DNA from: Petrimonas mucosa | GTDB lineage: Bacteria; Bacteroidota; Bacteroidia; Bacteroidales; Dysgonomonadaceae | Assembly (NCBI RefSeq): GCF_900095795.1 | Contig: NZ_LT608328.1 | Coordinates: 923,001 to 987,000, forward strand | Length of the DNA stretch: 64,000 nucleotides | Direction of reading: 5' to 3' | In this document: one piece after another, positions 29,641 through 39,614 of the stretch | Layout: the number at the start of each line of letters is the position of its first letter | Numbering within the stretch: the stretch's first letter is position 1 | Program-made: the position numbers and the translations under genes | The notes under the pieces: model-generated | Database searches by the model: none | What the model was told of the DNA's origin: nothing | The model's input: the letters and a program-made list of their open reading frames with translations, nothing else

Positions 29641-31152
29641 ATGGGTATATGTAGAAGAGTGGGAGGAGTACTGAACCGGTGTGGTTTGGTTCTGTTGTGC
29701 TGGATGGTCTTCTCCCAGGCATTTCCAGCGTCAGATAACAATCATGTAAAACCCCTTCGAGTCAGCAGGCAGAATCCTCATCTGTTGGCGACGGAGAATG
29801 AATCGCCGGTATTTCTCAACAGCTTTACCGTTTGGAAGCTGCTCAGAAACGGTTCAAGAGAGGATGTTGAGTATCTCCTGACCGATCTGAAGCGCAAAAA
29901 GCTGAATGCAATATCCACGATTGCACTTGATCTTGAGTTGGAGGAGCTGGGAAAGAACTATTACGGTGACTATGCCTTTCAATTCAACGAAGCCGGGCTC
30001 CCCGATCCGCTTCAACCGATAGTCACACCTGGTAACGATCCACAATCTCCCGAAGAGTATGATTTCTGGGATCACCTCGATTTTGTGATTGCCAAGGCAA
30101 ATGAGATGGGGATGTATGTGGTCCTCCATCCTGCGTGGGGCGACTGGTTTACGGGGGAATATAACGGAAAGCCCAACCGGTTCATCATTTTCAATGAGGA
30201 GAATGCCTACAAGTATGGATTCTGGATTGGCCGGCGCTATAGTGAAGCCCGAAATATAGTCTGGATGGTTGGCGGAGACAGGTCTGCCGTATATGGCAAA
30301 CTGGACTATAGGTCCGTTTTTTCGGCAATGGGCAGAGGTATTGCCGACGGTGTAAAAGGTGGAGCAGGGGAGAAAGATCCGCTTATCTCGTTCCATCCGA
30401 GGAAGTGGGCGCCCAACTCTTCGGAGTGGTTCCACGATGAACCCTGGCTTTCATTCAACTCTATCCAGGACACTCCTTACGACCAGGTTACCTCCGTGCC
30501 GAATGATTATGGATTGAGTCCCGTCAAGCCGACCTGGCTTTGCGAAGGAAGGTACGAAGGGCCGATTACCGACTGGGGTGTCAGGTACCAGGCATGGCAG
30601 ACAGTTCTTTCGGGAGGGTTTGGACACACTTACGGTTCTGATGCGTGGCAATTTCCGAGAGACAATTGGCGTCAATATCTCGACCTGCCGGGTCTTACCC
30701 AGATGGGCTATCTGTACTATGCCGTCAGGGAAATCTGGAGCGATAAACAGTTTCTGGGCAGAACGCCTGATCAGGGCCTTATCCTGGGGGACCAGGGAGA
30801 GACGGTAGGTGATGGCAATACCCGGGGTGACGGCGATGGAGGAGGTGCTTCCGCTTCGAGGAAAGATGGCCGGTCTGACAGGATTACGGCGATGCGCGGG
30901 AACGACGGAAGTTGGGCCATGGTCTATACCGCAGCAGGTAAAGAGTTCCGACTAGACCTCGGAAAGCTGAAGGGGCGACTGAAAGCTTACTGGTTCAACC
31001 CTGCTACCGGAAAATGGTGGGTTGACGGAGTGGAAACGGCCGACATGCGACCATTTCAAAAGGGGATCAAGGCTGGGAAGGGTGATATGACCTTCGACCC
31101 TCCAGGCAATCCCGGTAATGAGAATGACTGGGTGCTGATATTGAGGAGGTGA
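29641..31152 (+). CDS. DUF4038/GH140-like glycoside hydrolase, candidate apiosidase
   Basis: 503 residues. Signal peptide ends near residue 30 (SQAFPAS). The catalytic DUF4038 TIM barrel (about 45-390) shows NSFTVWKLL, HPAWGDWFTG, WMVGGDR and TWLCEGRYEG, with likely acidic catalytic residues in the GGDR and CEGRYE segments. A C-terminal collagen-binding-like domain (DUF5605/PF12904 type, about 410-503) follows. The only characterised function I know for this fold is GH140, which removes apiose from rhamnogalacturonan II. A 40-residue Gly/Asp-rich insert near 380-420 is unusual. Beside apiose-pathway homologues, an apiose-releasing role is the best inference. Confidence 0.75.
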   Translation: MGICRRVGGVLNRCGLVLLCWMVFSQAFPASDNNHVKPLRVSRQNPHLLATENESPVFLNSFTVWKLLRNGSREDVEYLLTDLKRKKLNAISTIALDLELEELGKNYYGDYAFQFNEAGLPDPLQPIVTPGNDPQSPEEYDFWDHLDFVIAKANEMGMYVVLHPAWGDWFTGEYNGKPNRFIIFNEENAYKYGFWIGRRYSEARNIVWMVGGDRSAVYGKLDYRSVFSAMGRGIADGVKGGAGEKDPLISFHPRKWAPNSSEWFHDEPWLSFNSIQDTPYDQVTSVPNDYGLSPVKPTWLCEGRYEGPITDWGVRYQAWQTVLSGGFGHTYGSDAWQFPRDNWRQYLDLPGLTQMGYLYYAVREIWSDKQFLGRTPDQGLILGDQGETVGDGNTRGDGDGGGASASRKDGRSDRITAMRGNDGSWAMVYTAAGKEFRLDLGKLKGRLKAYWFNPATGKWWVDGVETADMRPFQKGIKAGKGDMTFDPPGNPGNENDWVLILRR

Positions 31153-31230
31153 AGCTACTCCGGTGTATTGCGATGAAGAAAAAAATTAACCATCAGGTGT
31201 AATTTTAAATTTAATAAGCTACAAAGAAAG

Positions 31231-34200
31231 ATGAAACAGAAAGCGAAACTATTATTGATTACGTTTCTATTTCTTCCACTATGTGTGCTTGCACAGCGTC
31301 AGGTAACCGTAAAGGGTAAGGTAATAGAAGCAGAGACCAATGAGCCTTTGCCGGGTGTTACGATTCTTGTGGAAAAATCTACAAGAGGTGTAACCACGGA
31401 CATGGACGGTACGTTTGAAATACGGGTGTCGACTTCCGACAAGTTGGTCTTCTCGTTTGTCGGAATGCAATCCCAGACTATTGAGGTTGGTGACAAGACC
31501 TACTTGGAGGTCTCTATGTATCCGTTGGCCGATGAGCTGGATGAGGTGACGATCGTGGCTTTTGGAAAACAGAAGAAGGAGAGCGTTATCTCATCCATCG
31601 AGACAGTGAACACCAAGGAGTTGCATGTACCTTCAAGTAACCTTACCACCGCATTCTCGGGAAGAATCGCCGGAATGATATCCTATCAGACCAGTGGAGA
31701 GCCCGGTCAGGACAACGCAGATTTCTTTATCCGGGGCATCACCTCGTTCGGTACCGGAAAGGTAAATCCGCTGATCCTGATCGACAATGTGGAGGTCTCT
31801 ACCCACGACTTGTCGAGGTTGCATCCCGACGATATCCAGAGCTTCTCCATTCTTAAAGATGCTACTGCCACTGCACTTTACGGAGCACGAGGAGCAAACG
31901 GGGTAATCCTTGTTACCACCAAAGAGGGAAAAGAGGGGAAGGTAAAGGTGTCGTTGCGATTCGAAAACTCCTTCTCTACTCCAACACAGGAGATAGAGAT
32001 GGCCGACCCCATCACCTATATGCAGTTGGCCAATGAAGCTGCGCTGACACGGAATCCGTTGGCGCCGATGCCCTATTCGAATAACAAGATTGAAAATACC
32101 ATTCTCGGTCTGAATCCCTATGTCTATCCAACCGTAGACTGGATGGATATGCTTACCAAGGATGTTGCGGTGAATCAGCGGGCAAACATGAATATCTCGG
32201 GAGGAGGCAAAGTGGCGCGATACTACATTGCAGGTTCCTTCTCCCAGGATAATGGGATCCTCAAAGTGGACAAGCGGAACAACTTCAACAACAACATCGA
32301 CCTGAAGAAGATCCTGATCCGGTCGAATGTCAATATCAATCTCACTCCGTCCACGGAGGCGATAATCCGTGTTCATGGTACTTTTGACGACTACTCGGGA
32401 CCGATCAGCGGTGGGAGTGACCTCTATAGAAAGATCCTCCGGGTGAGTCCGGTACGTTTTCCGGCATATTTTGAGCCCGATGAAAACCTGACCGGGGTAC
32501 AGCACATTCTCTTCGGAGGTCAAGAGGATGCTCCCTATATGAATCCCTATGCCGAGATGGTAAAAGGTTACCGGGAAGAGAGCAAGACTGTCCTCCTGGT
32601 GCAGATGGAACTGAAGCAGGATTTCGGCCAGTGGGTGGAAGGTCTTACCGGGCGGCTCCTGGGTAACACTACCAGGAACTCCGGTTTCGACCTGTCTCGC
32701 TCATACAATCCCTTCTACTATGAAGTGGGGCAGTATGACCGCATCAATAATAAATATCTGCTGACGGAACTGAACCCGGACAGCGGTACCGAATACCTGA
32801 ACTACATTCCTGGATATAAGTCGGTTTCGAGCTCTTTTTACGCCGAAGGTTCGGTTGCCTACAACCGGAAATTCAACAAACATGGCGTGAGTGGCATGTT
32901 GGTAGGAATTATGCGCAACCTGCTGGTTGGAAACGCCAGCTCGCTGATCCAATCCCTTCCGGCCAGAAACCTGGGTCTGTCGGGCCGTTTCACCTACGAT
33001 TACGACGATCGTTATCTGACCGAATTCAATTTTGGATACAACGGTTCTGAGAAATTCGACAAAGGCCACCGCTGGGGCTTCTTCCCTTCTTTCGGAGTCG
33101 GCTGGGTAGTCTCAAACGAACCCTTCTGGAAAACCCTGAACACGAATCCCTTCATCTCAAAACTGAAATTCCGCGGCACCTATGGATTGGTTGGAAACGA
33201 CGAGATTGGAAGCGACCGGTTCTTCTATCTGTCTGAGGTGGCTATTGGTGGCGGTGGCGGATTCACCACCGGTTATGATTTTGGGAAAGGACGGACAGGC
33301 GTACGGGTAGGCAATTATCCCAACTCTGAAATTGGATGGGAGATCGCCTATAAAACCAATCTGGGTATTGAAATCGGCCTGTTTGACAATAAGATGGAGA
33401 TTTTGGCCGACCTATATAAGGAGGAACGGACAAATATCTTGCAATCGAGGGCGGACATCCCTACCTCCATGGGATTATGGGCTACTCCGCTAGTAAACGT
33501 GGGTAAAGCCTCTGGAAAAGGAATTGATGTCTCGGTCGACTATAACCATTCGATCAACAAAAATACATGGGTAACAGGAAGAGCCAACTTCACCTATGCA
33601 CGCTCCATCTATAAATATTATGAGGAGCCCGACCTGAGCGAGATACCCTGGACCTCCAAAATCGGAAACCCAATTTCTCAGAAATCGGGCTATGTGGCGG
33701 AACGCCTCTTTATCGATGACGAGGACGTAAAGAACTTGCCCCGTCAGGATCTCGGGGAATATGGTCCGGGAGATATCAAATACAAAGATATTAACGGGGA
33801 TAATATTATCAACGAAATCGACAGAGTGCCCATCGGACATCCAACTACGCCCGAGATCAATTACGGCTTTGGTCTCTCTGCCGGACATAAGAATTTTGAT
33901 GCATCCTGCTTCTTCTCCGGATCTGCACGCTCTTCTTTCTGGATCGACGCGGCGACAATGTCTCCATTCGTACAGTCAAGTTCAGGCGGAAGAATCCTTG
34001 AGACCGGACTGGCAAAATTCATTGCGGATGACTACTGGTCGGAAGCATCTCAAAATCCGTTTGCAGCCTGGCCGAGGCTTTCCAACTACTTGGTCAATAA
34101 CAATGTGCAACGGAGTACGATGTTTATGCGGGATGGCAATTTCCTGCGCCTGAAGAGTGTGGAACTGGGTTACTCGCTCCCCACCGCGATAACCAGGAGA

Positions 34201-34350
34201 ATGCACCTGGAATCCTGCCGGTTCTACTTGAGTGGAACCAACCTGTTGCTGTTCAGCAAGTTTGATTTATGGGATGTTGAAATGGGTGGTAACGGCTTGG
34301 GTTACCCGTTGCAACGGGTCTATAATATTGGGTTGAATCTCTCATTCTGA
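31231..34350 (+). CDS. SusC/RagA-family TonB-dependent glycan transporter
   Basis: 1039 residues. Signal peptide ends at VLAQ (residue 21). A carboxypeptidase-regulatory-like domain (about 24-105, VKGKVIEAETNEPLPGVTI), a TonB-box-like stretch (DEVTIVAFG), a plug (about 115-235, with LKDATATALYGARGANGVI) and the barrel follow. SusC pairs with the SusD lipoprotein encoded 7 bases downstream to import oligosaccharides through the outer membrane. Part of its coding sequence recurs, inverted and scrambled, at 38.7-39.5 kb, including a perfect 94-base stretch (33047-33140). Confidence 0.97.
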   Translation: MKQKAKLLLITFLFLPLCVLAQRQVTVKGKVIEAETNEPLPGVTILVEKSTRGVTTDMDGTFEIRVSTSDKLVFSFVGMQSQTIEVGDKTYLEVSMYPLADELDEVTIVAFGKQKKESVISSIETVNTKELHVPSSNLTTAFSGRIAGMISYQTSGEPGQDNADFFIRGITSFGTGKVNPLILIDNVEVSTHDLSRLHPDDIQSFSILKDATATALYGARGANGVILVTTKEGKEGKVKVSLRFENSFSTPTQEIEMADPITYMQLANEAALTRNPLAPMPYSNNKIENTILGLNPYVYPTVDWMDMLTKDVAVNQRANMNISGGGKVARYYIAGSFSQDNGILKVDKRNNFNNNIDLKKILIRSNVNINLTPSTEAIIRVHGTFDDYSGPISGGSDLYRKILRVSPVRFPAYFEPDENLTGVQHILFGGQEDAPYMNPYAEMVKGYREESKTVLLVQMELKQDFGQWVEGLTGRLLGNTTRNSGFDLSRSYNPFYYEVGQYDRINNKYLLTELNPDSGTEYLNYIPGYKSVSSSFYAEGSVAYNRKFNKHGVSGMLVGIMRNLLVGNASSLIQSLPARNLGLSGRFTYDYDDRYLTEFNFGYNGSEKFDKGHRWGFFPSFGVGWVVSNEPFWKTLNTNPFISKLKFRGTYGLVGNDEIGSDRFFYLSEVAIGGGGGFTTGYDFGKGRTGVRVGNYPNSEIGWEIAYKTNLGIEIGLFDNKMEILADLYKEERTNILQSRADIPTSMGLWATPLVNVGKASGKGIDVSVDYNHSINKNTWVTGRANFTYARSIYKYYEEPDLSEIPWTSKIGNPISQKSGYVAERLFIDDEDVKNLPRQDLGEYGPGDIKYKDINGDNIINEIDRVPIGHPTTPEINYGFGLSAGHKNFDASCFFSGSARSSFWIDAATMSPFVQSSSGGRILETGLAKFIADDYWSEASQNPFAAWPRLSNYLVNNNVQRSTMFMRDGNFLRLKSVELGYSLPTAITRRMHLESCRFYLSGTNLLLFSKFDLWDVEMGGNGLGYPLQRVYNIGLNLSF

Positions 34351-34357
34351 AAATACA

Positions 34358-36307
34358 ATGAAAATGAATCGAAAAATATTAAATATCAGTCGTATTGTCG
34401 TTGTTTTTGCGCTGGTGGCGATCATCGCTTCTTGTGATGACTACCTTAACATCATTCCGGACAATACGCCAACAATTGATCATGCATTTAAAAACCGGCA
34501 TGAGGCGGAGAAGTACCTCTACGGATGCTTCTCGTTCCTGCCCAACCATGCAGATCCGACCTCCAATCCGGCTCTGTTTGGAGGAGATGAGGTGTGGTAT
34601 ATCGATCCGGCCAATATCGTGAGTCCGTTACTTTGGAATATTGCCAAGGGGAATCAGGGTACCAATTCACCGCTTGCCGACTACTGGGCCAGTATACAGG
34701 ATGATAGCAACCTGCAGGGTGGCAAGGCGCTTTTTACGGCATTGAGTGATTGTAACATCTTCCTCGAAAATATCGACAAACCGTTCGACCTGGATAAGTC
34801 TGAACGGGATTGGTGGGTTTCCGAAGTACTCTTCCTGAAAGCCTACTATCACTACTACCTCTTCAGGATGTATGGACCTATTCCATTGATCAGGGAGAAT
34901 CTTCCCATCAGTTCAACCACGGAAGAGGTGAGGCGGTTCCGCGAACCTGTAGATGATGTGGTGGAATATATAGTGGAGTTGTTGGATCAGTCGCTCGAAA
35001 ACCTGCCGGAGGAGATTCTGGATGTGACTTCCGATATGGGACGTCCAACTAAAGCGACTGCCTTGGCGTTGAAAGCTCAGGTGCTGACGCTTGCCGCAAG
35101 CCCCCTGTTCAATGGCAATACAGATTACGCTTCAGTTGTCGACAAAAAGGGGCGGCAGCTATTTCCGCAGGAATATCGTCCCGAGAAGTGGCAGCGGGCG
35201 GCAGCTGCGTTGAAAGAGGCTATTGATGCGGCGCATGAGGCAGGACATGAGCTGTTTGATTTCAGCGAGACAACCTTTGCAAGAGATCTGAACGCTCCAA
35301 CCATCCTTGCGATGCAGGTGAGGGGAGCTGTGACGGAACGATGGAACAAGGAGATCATCTGGGGTGAATCGAACTTCAATCCCGATGCTCTGCAAAGGGT
35401 CTGTTTCCCGGCGTGGAACCCCAACCATAACTCGGGAGGAATCGGAAAGAGCTATGCACCTACCTTGCAGGTGGTAGAGCAGTTTTATACCAGTAACGGT
35501 GTCCCGATCGAGGAAGACAGGGATTGGGAAGGAGTAGACCCGATAGGAATAAGAACAGGCGACGCAAGCCACAAGTTCTATATCAAGGAGGGGTATCAAA
35601 CTGTCAATCTACACTTTAACAGGGAGGCGCGTTTCTATGGCTCCGTTACGTTCGATGGCGGAACCTTCTACGGAAATGGCCGTATCTCCACGGATGACAA
35701 CATGTGGCATACACCAATGAGAGGGGCTGACCCGGGAGGTGGTGTCGCACCTACTGAACGGTACTCAAGTACGGGGTACCTTTGCAAAAAGCTGGTGCAT
35801 TATCTCAGTTCGGTCCCCGAAGCCAACTCCAGTATCACAACCTATCGCTATGCATTTCCGATCATACGGCTGGCCGATCTCTACCTGATGTACGCTGAGG
35901 CGTTGAATGAGGTGAAATCCTCTCCAGATGAGGAGGTCTATGAGTATGTCGACCTTGTGCGCGCCCGTACGGGGCTGAAAGGGGTGGTTGAGAGCTGGCA
36001 GGATCACTCTAACGTTCCCGATAAACCCGCTTCAAAAGAGGGTATGCGCGAGATTATCCGTAGGGAGCGCCTGAACGAGCTCGCGTTCGAAGGGAGCCGA
36101 TTCTGGGACCTGAGACGGTGGAAACTTAGTGAGGAGTATATGAACAGGCCTATTAGAGGGTTGAATATCAGGGGTGAGAACCCGGCCGATTTTTATCAGG
36201 TCAGGGAGATCTATCGTCCGACATTTGGGAAGAAAGATTACTTGTGGCCGATTCGGTTACGCGTTTTGCTGAAAAATACCAATCTGGTGCAGAATTTAGG
36301 ATGGTAA
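34358..36307 (+). CDS. SusD/RagB-family glycan-binding lipoprotein
   Basis: 649 residues. Lipoprotein signal with the acceptor Cys at residue 26 (AIIASCDDYL). N-terminal TPR-like helices begin with the usual MRR-like repeat region, and the ending carries the family motif RRERLNELAFEGSRFWDLRRW. It caps the SusC barrel on the cell surface and binds the incoming glycan. Co-transcribed with SusC and the downstream surface lipoprotein. Confidence 0.97.
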   Translation: MKMNRKILNISRIVVVFALVAIIASCDDYLNIIPDNTPTIDHAFKNRHEAEKYLYGCFSFLPNHADPTSNPALFGGDEVWYIDPANIVSPLLWNIAKGNQGTNSPLADYWASIQDDSNLQGGKALFTALSDCNIFLENIDKPFDLDKSERDWWVSEVLFLKAYYHYYLFRMYGPIPLIRENLPISSTTEEVRRFREPVDDVVEYIVELLDQSLENLPEEILDVTSDMGRPTKATALALKAQVLTLAASPLFNGNTDYASVVDKKGRQLFPQEYRPEKWQRAAAALKEAIDAAHEAGHELFDFSETTFARDLNAPTILAMQVRGAVTERWNKEIIWGESNFNPDALQRVCFPAWNPNHNSGGIGKSYAPTLQVVEQFYTSNGVPIEEDRDWEGVDPIGIRTGDASHKFYIKEGYQTVNLHFNREARFYGSVTFDGGTFYGNGRISTDDNMWHTPMRGADPGGGVAPTERYSSTGYLCKKLVHYLSSVPEANSSITTYRYAFPIIRLADLYLMYAEALNEVKSSPDEEVYEYVDLVRARTGLKGVVESWQDHSNVPDKPASKEGMREIIRRERLNELAFEGSRFWDLRRWKLSEEYMNRPIRGLNIRGENPADFYQVREIYRPTFGKKDYLWPIRLRVLLKNTNLVQNLGW

Positions 36308-36322
36308 ATAAAAAAGAGAGCT

Positions 36323-37681
36323 ATGAAGAGTAAATTGTTATATACAGTGTTGACTGCAGCACTATTTCTCCTTTATCAATGTGAAGAGGTGAAAGATTGG
36401 CACGATCCGACGGATAATATTCCACCGGGCATCGTAACCAATGTGAAGGTTGAAAATACCTATGGCGGTGCAAAAATCACCTATACCTTGCCGAGCGACA
36501 ATGATCTTCTTGGGGTTAAGGCGGTTTACGCACTGGATGAAAAGGGTCTGGAGTTGAGGGAGGCCTTCTCCTCCGCATTTCGCGATACCATAGTTCTGGA
36601 AGGATATGCAGATACGCGGGAGTATCCGGTTACGCTCTATACCATCGACAAAAGCAGGAATGAATCGGCTCCGGTGCAGGTTACCATTAAACCGTTGACA
36701 GCCCCCGTCAATCTGATCATGGAGTCGTTAAAGGTGAATTCAACCTTCGGTGGAATCTACATGACCTGGGAGAATCCGATGAGACAGGCAATCGCTATCT
36801 CGATCTATAGGAAGAATGCAGAAGGGGAAATGGCCCTTTACGATACCTACTACTCCGATGCTCCCAGTGGAAGGGCCTCGTTCCGCGGTTTTGAGGCTGT
36901 AAGTCAAAACTTCCGCTTTGAGATGAGAGACAGGTGGAACAATTATGCCGCTCCACTCGATACGCTACTTACCCCGCTGTTTGAAACGGAGATTGTGGGG
37001 AAAGATGAACGTGGGGTGATGATATGGAAGCAGTGGGGTTGGAATGGAAACGTAGCCGACGGTTCCCACCTGTATCGGGGTGATATGAACCGCCTGATCA
37101 GCGGCCGTACTATCGACCGGGCGGTAGACGGGGTAGAGATGAGCGGTAGTGCCTACTGGCATTGCTCCAATAATGTGTTGGGCGATTTTGTCCCCGGCGA
37201 ATCGGAATCGAACCTCTTCCCCTACTATTTTACCATCGATATGGGGCGAAAGGCTTCGTATAGCCGCTTCCGCTGGTGGATGAGGGACAGATCGCCGCTC
37301 TATTCTGCAGAACTTCCTCTCGAATTTGAGGTGTGGGGAACAAACAATCCGAAAGCCCTAAGTGAAATTGGCAATGGGAGCAAAGAGGATAACCTGAAAT
37401 ATTGGACCGGCTGGCCCCAAGTGGGCGGTACCGATGAATGGAAAAACGATTGGGTAAAACTGGCCGATTGTTATATGAAACTTCCTTCAGGAGCAACCTC
37501 TCCGAACGACCTTAGCAACGAGGATCGCGAATTTATCCGTGCAGGAATTGAGTATGAGATTGATCCCGATAAAACCGACCAGTCTTTCCAGTATATCCGG
37601 TTTTGCGTCTACAGCACAAACACCGGCGTACCGCAGTTCATGATAAGTGAACTCAAGTTCTGGGGCTCTTATGCGGACTGA
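36323..37681 (+). CDS. Surface lipoprotein with DUF4959, DUF5126 and DUF5000-type domains
   Basis: 452 residues. Lipoprotein signal with Cys at residue 20. Residues about 25-125 (DNIPPGIVTNVKVENTYGGA) match DUF4959, about 130-225 match DUF5126, and the C-terminal 200 residues form a discoidin/F5-F8-type jelly roll called DUF5000, ending in ISELKFWGS. Such proteins follow SusCD in polysaccharide loci and probably bind the target glycan at the surface (SGBP-like). A strong hairpin 30 bases downstream ends the operon. Confidence 0.85.
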   Translation: MKSKLLYTVLTAALFLLYQCEEVKDWHDPTDNIPPGIVTNVKVENTYGGAKITYTLPSDNDLLGVKAVYALDEKGLELREAFSSAFRDTIVLEGYADTREYPVTLYTIDKSRNESAPVQVTIKPLTAPVNLIMESLKVNSTFGGIYMTWENPMRQAIAISIYRKNAEGEMALYDTYYSDAPSGRASFRGFEAVSQNFRFEMRDRWNNYAAPLDTLLTPLFETEIVGKDERGVMIWKQWGWNGNVADGSHLYRGDMNRLISGRTIDRAVDGVEMSGSAYWHCSNNVLGDFVPGESESNLFPYYFTIDMGRKASYSRFRWWMRDRSPLYSAELPLEFEVWGTNNPKALSEIGNGSKEDNLKYWTGWPQVGGTDEWKNDWVKLADCYMKLPSGATSPNDLSNEDREFIRAGIEYEIDPDKTDQSFQYIRFCVYSTNTGVPQFMISELKFWGSYAD

Positions 37682-37711
37682 TCATCATGCCTGATCAATT
37701 GCCATGAAACT

Positions 37712-37755
37712 GTAAGCCAATACGATTGAATGTTGACGAAGTCGTATTGGCTTAC
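37712..37755 (+). terminator. Hairpin terminator of the SusCD operon
   Basis: A perfect 14-bp stem (GTAAGCCAATACGA with its complement) closes a 16-base loop and is followed by TTCTT. It ends the run of genes that starts at 25132. Confidence 0.7.
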
Positions 37756-37834
37756 TTCTTAAATGCAAAAGTTATGTGCAAGCAAAAACAACACTCTCCT
37801 CAAATGAAAAAGCGTTGTTCTGACAAAAACGGAT

Positions 37835-38631
37835 TTACTTTTTTGGGTGAAATTTATCGGGTACGACTTTTAACATTTCAACAAAACATTCTAAAAATTG
37901 CTGTGCAGACATCGTGCAAACCGAATTATCCAACTTTAAACCAGACTTTTCAGAAAGTTCCCTAACTTGTTGTTTACGAAAGATTTTCTTCAAAGCCGTA
38001 CGTACCGGCAAATCAGGGAAATGAAGCATAAAATAAAGAAAATCAAGATATTTTTCTTTCATCTCGACACCGATATTTTCACACTTCTTTTTACTGATTT
38101 TTAGTAATGCCGACTTAACCGTTGGAGGCGGCAGAAAACTTTTCGGACTAATTTCATACATCAATTCCAACCTGAAAAATGTATGATAAAAAACAACATA
38201 CGGGTTGAAAAACTTTTGCTGAACAAGTTTTTGAGCGGGTTCTAATTGCATAATCAAACAGCCTTGCGTAAAATATTCCAGATTCGTGAACATCAGCGAT
38301 TTCAGAATATCGGAAGTGATTCCGTATGGTATATTAGAAACCACTTTAAAATGCTTTTGCGGAAACGAAAACCGCATATAGTCGATTGCTACAATGTTGA
38401 CTTTTTTATTACATCCGAATTTCGACCTGAGTTCGGATACAAAACGCCTGTCATTTTCAATAGCTATCACATTGTCAGAGTTTTTAGCTAAATGAACAGT
38501 CAAAAAACCGAGACCGGCACCAATATCTAAAACCAAATCTTCTTTTTGCGATCAGCCAATAATTCATCATTGGATAATTGTGTACCCGTAAAATGTCCTC
38601 CTTTCCCACAATCATAACCGGTTTTTTTCAT
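37835..38631 (-). pseudogene. Erm-family 23S rRNA adenine-N6 methyltransferase, frameshifted
   Basis: From 38536 down to 37835 a clean frame of 233 codons matches ErmF-type enzymes: SAM loop LDIGAGLGFLTVHL, catalytic SNIPYGITSDI, FYHTFF and SFLPPPTVKSALL. The ATG at 38631 and the first 28 codons (KGGHFTGTQL) lie one frame away. Restoring one T in the T5 run at 38543-38547 joins them into about 265 residues, the usual Erm length. Erm dimethylates A2058 and gives macrolide-lincosamide-streptogramin resistance. The gene is much more AT-rich than its neighbours and lies beside transposases, so it was acquired. Whether it is dead or mis-sequenced is open. Confidence 0.85.
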
Positions 38632-38689
38632 TACAAGACTTTATGACATCTCGAGACCGAACTCAGGTCTTTCCAGTCTGTTTTTCCAA

Positions 38690-39545
38690 CCAATCCAAAT
38701 GCCGCGAATTGAGTTTTGAGAAAACTATTTAAATTCAGGGTTTTCCAGAAGGGTTCGTTTGAGACTACCCAGCCGACTCCGAAAGAAGGGAAGAAGCCCC
38801 AGCGGTGGCCTTTGTCGAATTTCTCAGTTTATTGTTCCAAAAAAAATTGGTCAGATAACGATCGGCTAATCGTTGGGGCAAGATTCAGAAGGTTTTTTTC
38901 GGACTTTATTGTCGCAAAAATCGTTTCCAACCAGCAGGTTGCGATAAAACCAACATGAACTCAGCTTTTTGTTGAATTTCCGTATGTATCAAACCACTTT
39001 AAAAAAGCTCGAAACGAAATCCGCATATAGTTCGATTGTACAATGTCCATTTTTTTCCTCCAGAATTTATTTTGATCCCCCCCCGCCCCATTCAATAGTA
39101 TAATTGGATTTTTTAAGACAGTCAAACTCCGGTGCCTTACCCAGGTCCCCCCCACGCCGTCCAGCCAGCCGAAATCATCTTCATTCCTCTGTCGGAAAGC
39201 TTCCTCCTTCCCGGAACCTTTTACCATCTATAATTACGCGGGAGCCCCTTGACTCCGAAGGAAGTGTTAACCCCCTCAATTTTAGGAGTAAAATAGTTTT
39301 GGCTAGACTCAGAGAAAAATAGAGGACTCCCACTGCCTCCAGGTCGCAAAATACCTGAAATGATTTTGCCCCGTGACGAGTGTAAAAAGACATCACATCT
39401 CTTTTCAGGCGATTTGTTTTTGAAGTTTTCCCTTGTCGTCTTTGAATCGATTATCCTGGGAGAAAACCTCATTAATCGCGTTTTCCCCCGTCTTTCATGT
39501 TTGCTTCTGATTCAGTACATCCGGTAAATCCATCGTCACTTAAAC
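38690..39545. other. Scrambled region: inverted SusC copy interleaved with erm-like sequence
   Basis: Read on the minus strand, this stretch follows the SusC gene from about 32140 to 33215 in order, with many small gaps and substitutions. One block (38734-38827) is identical to the reverse complement of 33047-33140. On the plus strand, parts follow the erm gene in order: 38991-39047 matches 38337-38400 with few changes. No reading frame survives and runs of C and A are common. A consensus built from two unrelated templates explains this better than evolution does. Confidence 0.6.
38734..38827 (-). repeat. 94-base perfect inverted copy of part of the SusC gene
   Basis: This block is the exact reverse complement of 33047-33140 inside the SusC gene, 5.6 kb away. 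Third codon positions are also unchanged, so the copy is very recent or artificial. Confidence 0.9.
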
Positions 39546-39614
39546 ATGATTCAAGTGGGTATTAATCTTTTATTCGAATGGGATCGGCGCCTGGATTCGG
39601 CACCACCATTCGAC

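Noticed and set aside
31633-32523. 296-codon minus-strand frame inside SusC
   Set aside because: Antisense to a complete SusC gene; no recognisable protein.
38690-39545. Inverted SusC cassette of a phase-variable shufflon
   Set aside because: No recombinase site or invertase seen, no open frame, and the same stretch follows the erm gene; an artefact is more likely.
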